Assembly (NCBI RefSeq): GCF_900119365.1
Contig: NZ_FPJO01000001.1
Span: forward strand, 186,001-250,000
Reading direction: 5' to 3'
Length of the DNA stretch: 64,000 bases
Source: Streptomyces atratus
GTDB lineage: Bacteria > Actinomycetota > Actinomycetes > Streptomycetales > Streptomycetaceae
In this document: one piece after another, positions 52,390 to 60,573 of the stretch
Position numbering within the stretch: position 1 is the first letter of the stretch
How the letters are laid out: every line of letters begins with the position of its first letter
Translations under genes and position numbers: made by a program
Notes under the pieces: model-generated
Databases searched by the model: none
What the model was told of the DNA's origin: nothing
The model's input: only the letters and a program-made list of their open reading frames with translations

Positions 52390-54060
52390 TTACGCGGCCC
52401 TGCGGCTGCGTCCCGCCGCCGCGCCGCCGCGTCCGGCCCCGGAGCGCCCGGCACCCGCGCCGCGCGACTCGCCGTTGCCCCGGCCGCCGCCCGAGCCCGC
52501 GCCGCGGGAGGCGCCGCCCGAGCCCGAGCCTCGCGAGGCGCCGCCCGTACCCGCGGCGCGGGCCTCGCCGCCGCCCTGTCCGGCGCCACCGCGGCGGCCC
52601 CGGCCACGGCTGCCCGAGCGGAAGCCGGTGCCGCCCGCCGCGGCCCCGCCCGAGCGCGTGCGCTGCTTGGGCGGGGTCGGCTGCGGGACCTCGATGACGA
52701 CCGCGACACCGGACGGCTCACGGGCCCCGGTGATCCGGGTGAGCTCCTCGTCACTGGACTTGATCCGGGTGGTCTTCGGGGCGATGCCCGCGTCGGCCAT
52801 CAGCCGGGTCATCTCCCGCTTCTCCTCCGGCAGCACCAGGGTGACGACGCTGCCGGACTCCCCGGCGCGCGCCGTGCGCCCGCCGCGGTGCAGGTAGTCC
52901 TTGTGGTCGGTCGGCGGGTCCACGTTCACGACCAGGTCGAGGTCGTCGACATGGATGCCGCGGGCCGCCACGTTCGTCGCGACGAGCGCGGTGACCTGGC
53001 CGTTCTTGAACTGGTCCAGGGTCCGGTTGCGCTGCGGCTGCGAGCGCCCGCCGTGCAGGGCGGCGGCCCGTACTCCGCTGGCGAGCAGCCGCTTGGCGAA
53101 CCGGTCTGCGGCGCGCTTGGTGTCCACGAACATGATCACGCGGCCCTCACGGGCGGCGATCTTCGTGGCGACGGCCTTCTTGTCGGTCTCGTCGATCACA
53201 TGGAGCACGTGGTGCTCCATGGTGGTGACGGCGCCGGCGGACGGGTCGACGGAGTGCACGACCGGGTCGGTCAGGAACATCTTGACCAGCCGGTCGATGT
53301 TCTTGTCGAGCGTCGCGGAGAACAGCATCCGCTGGCCGTCCGGCTCGACCTGCTTGAGCAGGGCGACGACCTGCGGCATGAAGCCCATGTCGGCCATCTG
53401 GTCGGCCTCGTCGAGGACGGTGATGGCGACCTGGTCGAGGCGGCAGTCGCCGCGTTCGATGAGGTCCTTCAGCCGTCCGGGCGTGGCGACGAGCACCTCG
53501 GCGCCGCGGCGCAGCGTGCCGGACTGCTTGGTGATCGACATGCCGCCGACGACGGTGGCCAGGCGCAGGTTCACGGACGTCGCGTACGGCGTCAGCGCGT
53601 CGGTGACCTGCTGGGCGAGCTCGCGGGTCGGGACCAGGACGAGCGCCAGCGGGGCCTTCGGCTCGGCGCGCCGGCCGGCGGTGCGGGCCAGCAGGGCGAG
53701 GCCGAAGGCGAGGGTCTTGCCGGAGCCGGTGCGGCCGCGGCCGAGGATGTCCCGGCCGGCGAGCGAGTTCGGCAGGGTGGCGCCCTGGATCGGGAACGGT
53801 TCGGTGACGCCCTGCGCGGCAAGGGTCTTCAGCAGGGCTGCGGGCATGTCCAGCTCGGCGAACGCCTCTACGGCGGGCAGTGCGGGGGTCATGGTTTCCG
53901 GCAGGGCGAATTCGCCCTGCGGCGGCGTGGCCCTGCGACGGGGCGACGCCTTGCCGGATCCCTTGCCGGAACCCTTAGCGGTTGCCTTTGCCGGGGCCGT
54001 GCCGCGCCCCCTCGACGGGCGGTTGCGGGCGGGTCGGTCCTGGCGTTCGGAGCGGGTCAT
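52390..54060 (-). CDS. DEAD-box RNA helicase
   Basis: A 556-residue ATP-dependent RNA helicase. The motifs are in order: Q motif near EPFPIQGATLP, Walker A GRTGSGKT, PTRELAQQV, DEAD in VLDEADQM, SAT in LFSATLDK, and HRGGRTARAG in the second RecA domain. A basic N-terminal stretch (about 1-45) and a long Gly/Arg/Ser-rich tail (RGG-like, about 470-556) should add RNA binding. AGGAGGG precedes ATG 54060. It lies just downstream of cspA, a common pairing in cold response. It separates the two halves of the CoA-catabolic cluster but has no link to them. Confidence 0.93.
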   Translation of the reverse strand: MTRSERQDRPARNRPSRGRGTAPAKATAKGSGKGSGKASPRRRATPPQGEFALPETMTPALPAVEAFAELDMPAALLKTLAAQGVTEPFPIQGATLPNSLAGRDILGRGRTGSGKTLAFGLALLARTAGRRAEPKAPLALVLVPTRELAQQVTDALTPYATSVNLRLATVVGGMSITKQSGTLRRGAEVLVATPGRLKDLIERGDCRLDQVAITVLDEADQMADMGFMPQVVALLKQVEPDGQRMLFSATLDKNIDRLVKMFLTDPVVHSVDPSAGAVTTMEHHVLHVIDETDKKAVATKIAAREGRVIMFVDTKRAADRFAKRLLASGVRAAALHGGRSQPQRNRTLDQFKNGQVTALVATNVAARGIHVDDLDLVVNVDPPTDHKDYLHRGGRTARAGESGSVVTLVLPEEKREMTRLMADAGIAPKTTRIKSSDEELTRITGAREPSGVAVVIEVPQPTPPKQRTRSGGAAAGGTGFRSGSRGRGRRGGAGQGGGEARAAGTGGASRGSGSGGASRGAGSGGGRGNGESRGAGAGRSGAGRGGAAAGRSRRAA

Positions 54061-54221
54061 ACGGAATTGCCCTCCTGGGGGATTCCTGAGGAGTCCCGGG
54101 AAGTCCTGGGGATTCCTGAGAACTGCGTGGGACTGCGGGACTGCATGGGACTGCGTGGGACTGCTGGGGAGCCCTGTGGGCGGGCGTACGTGTTCGCCAT
54201 GTCCTGGGGACAGCACAAGCC

Positions 54222-54250
54222 GGGACCCGCACCTTCACGGTGCGGGCCCC
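54222..54250 (-). terminator. Terminator after cspA
   Basis: An 8-bp stem CCCGCACC with GGTGCGGG (54226-54233 with 54239-54246), extended by GGG-CCC after one mismatch, lies about 25 bases beyond the cspA stop. Confidence 0.55.
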
Positions 54251-54274
54251 GGCTGCGAGGTACGCGTCCGGCAA

Positions 54275-54478
54275 TTAGGCCGGGACGATGTTCTCCGCCT
54301 GCGGGCCCTTCTGGCCCTGCGTGACGTCGAAGGAGACCTTCTGGCCCTCCTGGAGCTCACGGAAGCCCGAGGTGGCGATGTTGGAGTAGTGGGCGAAGAC
54401 GTCGGCGCCGCCGCCGTCCTGCTCGATGAAGCCGAAGCCCTTTTCCGAGTTGAACCACTTCACGGTTCCAGTAGCCAT
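54275..54478 (-). CDS. Cold-shock protein
   Basis: A 67-residue CspA-type OB-fold protein that binds single-stranded RNA and DNA and melts RNA structure. RNP1 is [10 protein letters not shown] and RNP2 is DVFAHYSNI. Length and sequence are standard for Streptomyces. AGGAG lies before the ATG. The leader contains a terminator-like hairpin at 54577-54607, about 100 bases upstream. It precedes the DEAD-box helicase gene. Confidence 0.96.
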   Translation of the reverse strand: MATGTVKWFNSEKGFGFIEQDGGGADVFAHYSNIATSGFRELQEGQKVSFDVTQGQKGPQAENIVPA

Positions 54479-54566
54479 GTCATTCTCCTAAAAGAGGTGC
54501 AGTGCCGGAAATCCGCACTTTACGAATTCCAAGTCGCCGCATTGAGCCCCATCCGGAGAAAGCCGG

Positions 54567-54607
54567 AAAACAATAATGCGCCTGAGGAAGCATTCCCGTC
54601 AGGCGCA
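54567..54607 (-). promoter_or_regulatory. Terminator-like hairpin in the cspA leader region
   Basis: Read on the minus strand, TGCGCCTGA and TCAGGCGCA form a 9-bp perfect stem with a 13-base loop, followed by TTATTGTTTT. It lies about 100 bases before the cspA start and could be an attenuator or cold-sensitive leader element, or the last terminator of the upstream operon. Confidence 0.5.
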
Positions 54608-54660
54608 CATAAAGTTCATGGGTACCAAAACTGCAACTCGACAACCGTAGCACGTTCCGT

Positions 54661-54690
54661 CGGCCCGCGGCGGGAACACGCCGCGGGCCG
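54661..54690 (-). terminator. Terminator of the ipdF-kstR2-fadA6 operon
   Basis: A perfect 12-bp GC stem (54661-54672 with 54679-54690) with a 6-base loop lies about 120 bases after the fadA6 stop. Confidence 0.6.
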
Positions 54691-54813
54691 GCCGGCGGAT
54701 TCTTGCCCGGGCCCTTGCGGTAACTGGCCGGGAGCCGTCCCGGAACACCGCCGGATTCGTTGTCGCGACCGGTGTCGGAGCGGTTCGGCGACCGTGTCCG
54801 GCCGGCTCCGGGG

Positions 54814-55971
54814 TCAGAGCCGTTCGATGATCGTCACATTCGCCTGACCGCCGCCCTCGCACATGGTCTGGAGTCCGTAGCGGCCTCCGGTGCGCTCCAG
54901 TTCGTGCAGCAGAGTCGTCATCAATTTCGCTCCGGTTGCGCCGAGCGGGTGACCGAGGGCGATTCCGCCGCCGTTGACGTTGACCCGTCCGGGGTCGGCC
55001 CCGGTCTCCTTGAGCCAGGCCAGCACGACGGGCGCGAATGCCTCGTTGATCTCGACCAGGTCCATGTCGTCGATGGTCATTCCGGTCTTCTTCAGCGCGT
55101 ACGCGGTGGCCGGGATCGGTGCCGACAGCATGCGGATCGGGTCCTCGCCGCGCACCGAGAGGTGGTGGACGCGGGCGCGCGGGGTGAGGCCGTGCTCGGC
55201 CACGGCGCGCTCGGAGGCGATGAGCAGGGCGGCGGCGCCGTCGGAGATCTGCGAGGAGCACGCGGCGGTGATCGTGCCGCCGTCCAGGACCGGCTTCAGC
55301 GCCGCCATCTTCTCCGGGGTGGTGTCGCGGCGCGGGCCCTCGTCGGTGGTGACGTCGCCGAGGGCGACGGTCTCGCGTGCGAAGCGGCCCTCGTCGATGG
55401 CGCGGATCGCCCGCCGGTGGGAGCGGAGCGCGAACTCCTCCATGTCCTGGCGGCTGATGTCCCACTTCTCGGCGATCAGCTGGGCGCCGTGGAACTGGTT
55501 GACCGGTGCGTCGCCGTACCGGGCGCGCCAGCCCTCGCTGCCCGCGTACGGACCCTCGGTCAGCCCGAGGGGTTCGGCGGCCTGGCGGGAGGCGAAGGCG
55601 ATGGGGATCTGCGTCATGGACTGGGTGCCGCCCGCGACGACCAGGTCCTGGGTGCCGGAGAGGACGCCCTGGGCGGCGAAGTGCAGGGCCTGCTGGGAGG
55701 AGCCGCACTGCCGGTCGATGGTCACGCCGGGGACCTCCTCGGGCAGCCCGGCCGCCAGCCAGCAGGTGCGGGCGATGTCGCCGGCCTGCGGTCCCACGGT
55801 GTCGAGGCAGCCGAAGACCACGTCCTCGACGGCGGCCGGATCGATCCCGCTCCGTTCCACGAGGGCCTTGATGACATGGGCGCCGAGGTCGGCGGGGTGG
55901 ACGGCACCGAGGCCTCCGCCACGCCGCCCGACCGGGGTGCGTACCGCTTCGACTATGTATGCCTCGGCCAT
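54814..55971 (-). CDS. fadA6: Acetyl-CoA acetyltransferase, FadA6-like thiolase
   Basis: A 385-residue thiolase. The acylated cysteine is Cys89 in DRQCGSSQQALHFAAQ; the His motif GGGIALGHPLGATGAKL and the second cysteine loop LQTMCEGGGQANVTIIE complete the site. Length equals mycobacterial FadA6 (386 residues), which acts late in steroid C/D-ring breakdown, and the order ipdF-kstR2-fadA6 is similar to that in M. tuberculosis. It lies 31 bases after the TetR gene. A general beta-ketothiolase is the alternative. Confidence 0.85.
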   Translation of the reverse strand: MAEAYIVEAVRTPVGRRGGGLGAVHPADLGAHVIKALVERSGIDPAAVEDVVFGCLDTVGPQAGDIARTCWLAAGLPEEVPGVTIDRQCGSSQQALHFAAQGVLSGTQDLVVAGGTQSMTQIPIAFASRQAAEPLGLTEGPYAGSEGWRARYGDAPVNQFHGAQLIAEKWDISRQDMEEFALRSHRRAIRAIDEGRFARETVALGDVTTDEGPRRDTTPEKMAALKPVLDGGTITAACSSQISDGAAALLIASERAVAEHGLTPRARVHHLSVRGEDPIRMLSAPIPATAYALKKTGMTIDDMDLVEINEAFAPVVLAWLKETGADPGRVNVNGGGIALGHPLGATGAKLMTTLLHELERTGGRYGLQTMCEGGGQANVTIIERL

Positions 55972-56002
55972 GTCTGCTGCTCCTTGGTGAGCGCGGGTGG
56001 GG

Positions 56003-56614
56003 TCAGGTGTCGAGGGCGATGCCGTCCAGGACCATCGAGAGGTACTGGCGGGCGATCTCCTCGGGGCTGTGCAGTCCGCCCGGCCGGTACCAGGACGCCG
56101 CGACCCAGACGGTGTCGCGGACGAAGCGGTAGGTGAGGCGGATGTCCAGGTCGGCGCGGAAGCTGTGGTCGGCGACGCCGCGTTCCAGCGTGCCGAGCCA
56201 GGCCTTCTCGAACTTCTGCTGGGAGTCGGCGAGGTACTGGAAGCGCGGCTGGGCGGCCAGATGCCTGGCTTCCTTCTGGTAGATGGCGACCGCGGCGCGG
56301 TGCCGGTCGATCTCCCGGAAGGACTCGGTGACGAGTGCCTCGATGGTCTGCCTGGGGGCCAGTTGGGCGGCGAGCACCGTGTCGTACCCCTCCCAGAGTT
56401 CGGTGAGGAAGGTCGAGAGGATCTCGTCGATCATCGATTCCTTGGAATCGAAGTGGTAGTAGAGGCTGCCCGCGAGCATCCCGGCCGCGTCCGCGATCTT
56501 GCGGACGGTGGTGGCGTTGTATCCCTGGGCGGCGAAGACCTCGGCGGCGGTGGCGAGCAGTTCGCGGCGCCGCTCGGGCGAGGGGGTCACCTGGGGCTTC
56601 TTCTTGGTAGGCAC
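56003..56614 (-). CDS. kstR2: TetR-family repressor, KstR2-like
   Basis: A 203-residue TetR regulator. The N-terminal helix-turn-helix is RRELLATAAEVFAAQGYNATTVRKIADAAGMLAGSLYYHFDSKESMIDEIL, and the rest is a helical ligand domain. KstR2 of mycobacteria (200 residues) represses the C/D-ring genes until HIP-CoA binds. Its position between thiolase and SDR genes, and the two KstR2-like boxes at 48849 and 57504, support the name. No box lies directly before this gene, so it is likely transcribed from the box at 57504 together with the SDR gene. Confidence 0.82.
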   Translation of the reverse strand: MPTKKKPQVTPSPERRRELLATAAEVFAAQGYNATTVRKIADAAGMLAGSLYYHFDSKESMIDEILSTFLTELWEGYDTVLAAQLAPRQTIEALVTESFREIDRHRAAVAIYQKEARHLAAQPRFQYLADSQQKFEKAWLGTLERGVADHSFRADLDIRLTYRFVRDTVWVAASWYRPGGLHSPEEIARQYLSMVLDGIALDT

Positions 56615-56659
56615 CCGACCATTCTCCGCCCGGCCGCCGCCCGCCCGGCCGTGGCACGG

Positions 56660-57442
56660 TCAGGCACGCTGACTGCTGACGGAGACGACCTCGCCGGTCA
56701 GGTACGAGGAGTAGTCGCTGGCGAGGAAGACGATGACGTTGGCGACCTCCCACGGCTCGGCGTACCGCCCGAAGGCCTCCTTCGCGGTCAGTTCGTCGAG
56801 GAGTTCGGCGGAGGTGACCTTCACCAGGTGCGGGTGCATGGCGAGGCTGGGCGCGACGGCATTGACGCGTACGCCGTACTCGGCGGCCTCGATCGCGGCG
56901 CACCGGGTGAGCGCCATGACGCCCGCCTTCGCGGCTGCGTAGTGGGCCTGGCCGCTCTGGGCGCGCCAGCCGACGACGGAGGCGTTGTTGACGACGGTGC
57001 CGCCCCGGCCCGCCGCCCGCAGCGAGCGCAGGGCGGTCCGGGTGCAGCGGAAGGTGCCGTTCAGGGTGACGTCGAGGACCTTGGTCCACTGTTCGTCGGT
57101 CATCTCGGTGAGTGCGGCGGTGCCGCCGAGTCCGGCGTTGTTGACGACGATGTCGAGGCCGTCGTGGGTCCGTTCGGCGAGCGCGAACAGTGCCTGGACC
57201 TGGGTCTCGTCGGTGACGTCGCAGGGCAGTGCGGCGACGCGGTCCGCGCCGAACTCCTCGGCGAACGCCTGCTCGGTCTCCTTGAGCCGGCGGGCGTGCG
57301 CGTCGCCGATGACGATGCGGGCGCCCTCCTCCAGGAATCTGCGGGCGGTGGCGCCGCCGATGCCGGCCCCGGCGGCCGCGGTGATGACGGCGGTGCGGCC
57401 GGTCAGCAGCCCGTGTCCGGATATGTACTGCGGTGCGCTCAC
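56660..57442 (-). CDS. ipdF: Short-chain dehydrogenase, IpdF-like
   Basis: A 260-residue SDR. The cofactor site is AVITAAAGAGIGGATARRF, then CDVTDETQVQALF, DIVVNNAGLGGTAAL, the catalytic Ser in VVNNASVVGW and the YAAAKAGVM motif. Mycobacterial IpdF (Rv3559c, 262 residues) reduces 5-OH-HIP-CoA and lies next to kstR2, as here. GTG start with AAGGAGG. It is the first gene of the minus-strand operon whose promoter region holds the KstR2-like box at 57504. Confidence 0.82.
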   Translation of the reverse strand: MSAPQYISGHGLLTGRTAVITAAAGAGIGGATARRFLEEGARIVIGDAHARRLKETEQAFAEEFGADRVAALPCDVTDETQVQALFALAERTHDGLDIVVNNAGLGGTAALTEMTDEQWTKVLDVTLNGTFRCTRTALRSLRAAGRGGTVVNNASVVGWRAQSGQAHYAAAKAGVMALTRCAAIEAAEYGVRVNAVAPSLAMHPHLVKVTSAELLDELTAKEAFGRYAEPWEVANVIVFLASDYSSYLTGEVVSVSSQRA

Positions 57443-57503
57443 GCCTGTGCCTCCTTGGTCCCGGCCCTTCGGATCCTCGACGGTGCTGGTGCCCGTAAGT
57501 TAA

Positions 57504-57523
57504 CCTACCAAACACTTGTTAGG
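57504..57523. promoter_or_regulatory. KstR2-like operator 2
   Basis: On the minus strand this site reads CCTAACAAGTGTTTGGTAGG, an imperfect palindrome. Its core AACAAGTGTTTGGT fits the KstR2 box AnCAAGnnCTTGnT at all but one fixed position. It lies between ipdF and the divergent enoyl-CoA hydratase gene, 14 bases before the latter's start. Confidence 0.75.
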
Positions 57524-57536
57524 GAAGGATGAGCCG

Positions 57537-58412
57537 ATGCCCTCTGCCCACGACACCTCCGCCGACGACCACCGGGCCGGCCCGGTGCTGTACGAGCGCC
57601 GCGGCCCGGTCGCGTACCTCACGCTGAACCGCCCGCGCTACCGCAACGCCCAGAACTCGGCCATGACCTACGCCCTGGACGACGCGTTCTACCGGGCCGC
57701 CGAGGACTCCGAGGTCAAGGTGGCCGTGCTGGCGGGTGCCGGGGAGCACTTCTCGGCGGGCCACGACATCGGCACGCCCGAACGCGACGCGCATCTGCCC
57801 TTCGAGCGCCGGGCGGGCCTGTGGTGGGACCACTCCGACAAGGCCGGCGCGGAGAGCCGCTTCGCCCGCGAGTCGGAGGTCTATCTGGGCATGTGCAGGC
57901 GGTGGCGCGAGCTGCCGAAGCCGGTCATCGCCTCCGTCCAGGGCGCCTGTGTGGCCGGTGGGCTGATGCTTGCCTGGATCTGCGACCTGATCGTGGCGAG
58001 CGAGGACGCCTTCTTCGCCGATCCGGTGGTGCGGATGGGCATCCCCGGCGTCGAGTACTTCGCGCACCCGTGGGTGATGCCGCCCCGGATCGCGAAGGAG
58101 TTCCTGTACACCGGCGACCGGATGAGTGCCCGCCGGGCGTACGAGGTCGGCATGGTGAACAAGGTGGTGGAGCGGGCCGAACTCGCCGATTCCACCCATG
58201 AGCTGGCGCTGCGGGTCGCGGGGATGCCGCGCCTCGGGCTGGCCCTGGCCAAGCGCGCGGTCAATCAGGCCGAGGACCTCCAGGGAATGCACACCGGGAT
58301 GGACTCGGTCTTCGGACTGCACCACCTCGCCCATGCGCACAACGCGGAGACCGCGGCGGACCCGCTCGGCGGCATGGACATCGCCTCGATGAAGAAGAAG
58401 GCGGACGGCTGA
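57537..58412 (+). CDS. Enoyl-CoA hydratase/isomerase family protein
   Basis: A 291-residue crotonase. The oxyanion-hole motifs are EHFSAGHDIGTPERD and VQGACVAGGLMLAWICDLIVASEDAFFADPVVRMGIPG. The start is placed at ATG 57537 after GGAAGG. It opens an operon with two acyl-CoA dehydrogenases and shares the KstR2-like box with ipdF, so it should act in the same CoA-ester pathway. Which hydration it performs is not clear. Confidence 0.85.
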   Translation: MPSAHDTSADDHRAGPVLYERRGPVAYLTLNRPRYRNAQNSAMTYALDDAFYRAAEDSEVKVAVLAGAGEHFSAGHDIGTPERDAHLPFERRAGLWWDHSDKAGAESRFARESEVYLGMCRRWRELPKPVIASVQGACVAGGLMLAWICDLIVASEDAFFADPVVRMGIPGVEYFAHPWVMPPRIAKEFLYTGDRMSARRAYEVGMVNKVVERAELADSTHELALRVAGMPRLGLALAKRAVNQAEDLQGMHTGMDSVFGLHHLAHAHNAETAADPLGGMDIASMKKKADG

Positions 58413-59557
58413 TGGATCTGTCGTGGACGGCCGAGGAGACGGCGTTCCGGGACGAGGCTTGCCGGTGGCTGCGGGCCAACGTGCCCGCCGTGCCGCTGCC
58501 GTCGCTGGAGACCGCCGAGGGCTTCGCCGCGCACCGGGAGTGGGAGGCGAGGCTGTACGCGGACCGCTGGTCGGTGGTCTCCTGGCCGGCCGAGTACGGC
58601 GGCCGGGGCGTCGACATCTTCCGGTGGCTGATCTTCGAGGAGGAGTACTACGCGGCGGGCGGCCCCGGCCGGGTCTCACAGAACGGCATCAGCCTGCTCG
58701 CCCCCACGCTCCTCGACCACGCCACGGACGAGCAGCGGGCCCGGGTCCTGCCGCCGATGGCGAGCGGTGAGGTGATCTGGGCGCAGGCCTGGTCCGAGCC
58801 GGAGGCGGGCTCGGACCTGGCGTCGCTGCGTTCGCGGGCGGTGCGCACGGACGGCGGCTGGCTGCTCTCGGGGCAGAAGACCTGGTCCTCCAGGGCCGCG
58901 TTCGCGGACCGGGCGTTCGGCATCTTCCGTACGGATCCCGGGGCGGCCAAACCGCACCACGGGCTGACGTATCTGATGTTCGACCTGTCGGCGCCGGGGG
59001 TCTCGGTCCGGCCGATCGGCCGGCTCGACGGCAAGCCGGCCTTCGCCGAACTGTTCCTGGACGAGGTGTTCGTACCGGACGAGGACGTCATCGGGGAGCC
59101 CGGTCAGGGCTGGCGTATCGCCATGTCGACAACGGGCAACGAGCGCGGGCTGACGCTCCGCTCCCCCGGCCGTTTCCTGGCCGCCGCCGACCGGCTGGCC
59201 GCGCTCTGGCGCACCCACGGCGACCCGTCGGACACGGCGCTGCGGGACCGGGTGGCGGACGCGGTGATCGGGGCGCGCGCGTATCAGCTCTTCACCGCCG
59301 CCAACGCGTCCCGCTTCGCCGCCGGGGAGACCATCGGCGCGGAGTCCAGTCTGAACAAGGTGTTCTGGTCCGAGTACGACATCGCGCTGCACGAGAGCGC
59401 ACTCGATCTGCTGGGCCCGGACGCGGAACTCGCCGAATCCGAGTGGGCCGAGGGGTACGTCTTCTCCCTCGCGGGCCCCATCTACGCCGGCACGAACGAG
59501 ATCCAGCGCGACATCATCGCCGAGCGGCTGCTCGGCCTGCCGAAGGGACGGCGCTGA
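58412..59557 (+). CDS. Acyl-CoA dehydrogenase, FadE30-like
   Basis: A 381-residue FAD-dependent acyl-CoA dehydrogenase. Segments IWAQAWSEPEAGSDLASLRSRAVRTDGGWLLSGQKTWSSRAAFAD and LFLDEVFVPDEDVIGEPGQGWRIAMS form the flavin and substrate pocket, and SLAGPIYAGTNEIQRDIIAERLLGLP is the C-terminal signature. Steroid-degrading bacteria use pairs of unequal dehydrogenases that form alpha2-beta2 enzymes; FadE30 desaturates 5-OH-HIP-CoA. Length (385 in M. tuberculosis) fits. It overlaps the hydratase by 1 base and the next dehydrogenase by 1 base. Confidence 0.83.
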   Translation: MDLSWTAEETAFRDEACRWLRANVPAVPLPSLETAEGFAAHREWEARLYADRWSVVSWPAEYGGRGVDIFRWLIFEEEYYAAGGPGRVSQNGISLLAPTLLDHATDEQRARVLPPMASGEVIWAQAWSEPEAGSDLASLRSRAVRTDGGWLLSGQKTWSSRAAFADRAFGIFRTDPGAAKPHHGLTYLMFDLSAPGVSVRPIGRLDGKPAFAELFLDEVFVPDEDVIGEPGQGWRIAMSTTGNERGLTLRSPGRFLAAADRLAALWRTHGDPSDTALRDRVADAVIGARAYQLFTAANASRFAAGETIGAESSLNKVFWSEYDIALHESALDLLGPDAELAESEWAEGYVFSLAGPIYAGTNEIQRDIIAERLLGLPKGRR

Positions 59558-60573
59558 TGCGTTTCCTCCTCGACGACGAGCAGCGGGAGTTCGCCCGCTC
59601 GCTGGACGCGATGCTGACCGCCGCGGACACCGCTTCGGTGGTCCGGGCCTGGGCCGCCGGGGACCACGGACCGGGCATGGACCTGTGGGCGCGGCTGGCG
59701 GGGGCGGGGGTCTTCGCCCTCGCGGTGCCGGAGGCGTACGAGGGCGTCGGCCCGCTTCCGGTCGAACTCGCGGTCGCTTTCACCGAGTTGGGGCGGCACG
59801 CGGTGCCGGGGCCGGTGGTGGAGACGGTCGCGGCGGCGGTGCTGCTGGCGGACGTGGGCGGGCCGGCGGCCAAGGAGTGGCTGCCCCGGCTGGCGTCCGG
59901 CGCGGCATCGGCGACGCTGCGGGTGGCGGGGTGCGGGCCGTACGCGCTGGACGCGGACGCGGTGGACGCCGTGTTCACGGTGAGCGGCGACGAGCTGCGG
60001 CTGGCGCCGGGCCCCGGGGAGCTGAGCGTCTCGTCCGACCCGGCCCGCCGGCTGCTGCGCCCCGAACCGGGCGGGGAGCTGCTCGCTTCGGGGGCCCGGG
60101 TGGCGCAGGCGGCGGAGGCGGCCGCCCGGTGGGCGGCGTTCGCGACGGCCGCCCAGGCGCTCGGCACGGGCGAGGCGTTGCTGCGGGCCACGGTTTCGTA
60201 CGTCGGGCAGCGCACCCAGTTCGGTACGGCCATCGGTTCCTTCCAGGCGGTCAAGCACCGCCTCGCGGACACCCTGACCGGGCTGGAGTTCGCCCGCCCG
60301 CTGCTGTACGGGGCGGCGCTCGCGCTCGCCGGGGGCGTGCCGGACCCCGGGGCGGCGGTGGCGGCGGCCAAGGTGACGGCGGGCGAGGCGGGGTACGCGG
60401 CGGCGCGGACCGCGCTGCAGCTGCACGGGGCGGTGGGCTACACGCAGGAGCTGGACCTGTCGCTGTGGCTGCGCAAGGCACGCCCCCTGCGTGATGCGTG
60501 GGGGACGCCGGGGGCGTGCCGGGCGCGGGTGCTGGCCGACGGGCCGGCCGCGTCAGAAGGCCTCGCCCATTGA
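59557..60573 (+). CDS. Acyl-CoA dehydrogenase, short FadE subunit-like
   Basis: A 338-residue, divergent acyl-CoA dehydrogenase homologue. It keeps the fold markers RTQFGTAIGSFQAVKHRLADTLTGLEFARPLLYGAALA and ALQLHGAVGYTQELDLSLWLRKA, but the middle part is shorter and Ala-rich. It is coupled to the longer dehydrogenase by TGATG overlap, so a heteromeric enzyme of the kind known from steroid side-chain and ring catabolism is likely. Its 3' end overlaps the convergent PNPOx-like gene by 21 bases. Confidence 0.82.
   Translation: MRFLLDDEQREFARSLDAMLTAADTASVVRAWAAGDHGPGMDLWARLAGAGVFALAVPEAYEGVGPLPVELAVAFTELGRHAVPGPVVETVAAAVLLADVGGPAAKEWLPRLASGAASATLRVAGCGPYALDADAVDAVFTVSGDELRLAPGPGELSVSSDPARRLLRPEPGGELLASGARVAQAAEAAARWAAFATAAQALGTGEALLRATVSYVGQRTQFGTAIGSFQAVKHRLADTLTGLEFARPLLYGAALALAGGVPDPGAAVAAAKVTAGEAGYAAARTALQLHGAVGYTQELDLSLWLRKARPLRDAWGTPGACRARVLADGPAASEGLAH

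Larger units (their letters stand above)
54479..54813. other. 335-base region between cspA and fadA6
   Basis: No gene is supported. It contains the fadA6 terminator at 54661-54690 and the hairpin with T-rich tail at 54577-54607 in the expected cspA leader. No clear promoter was placed. Confidence 0.55.
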
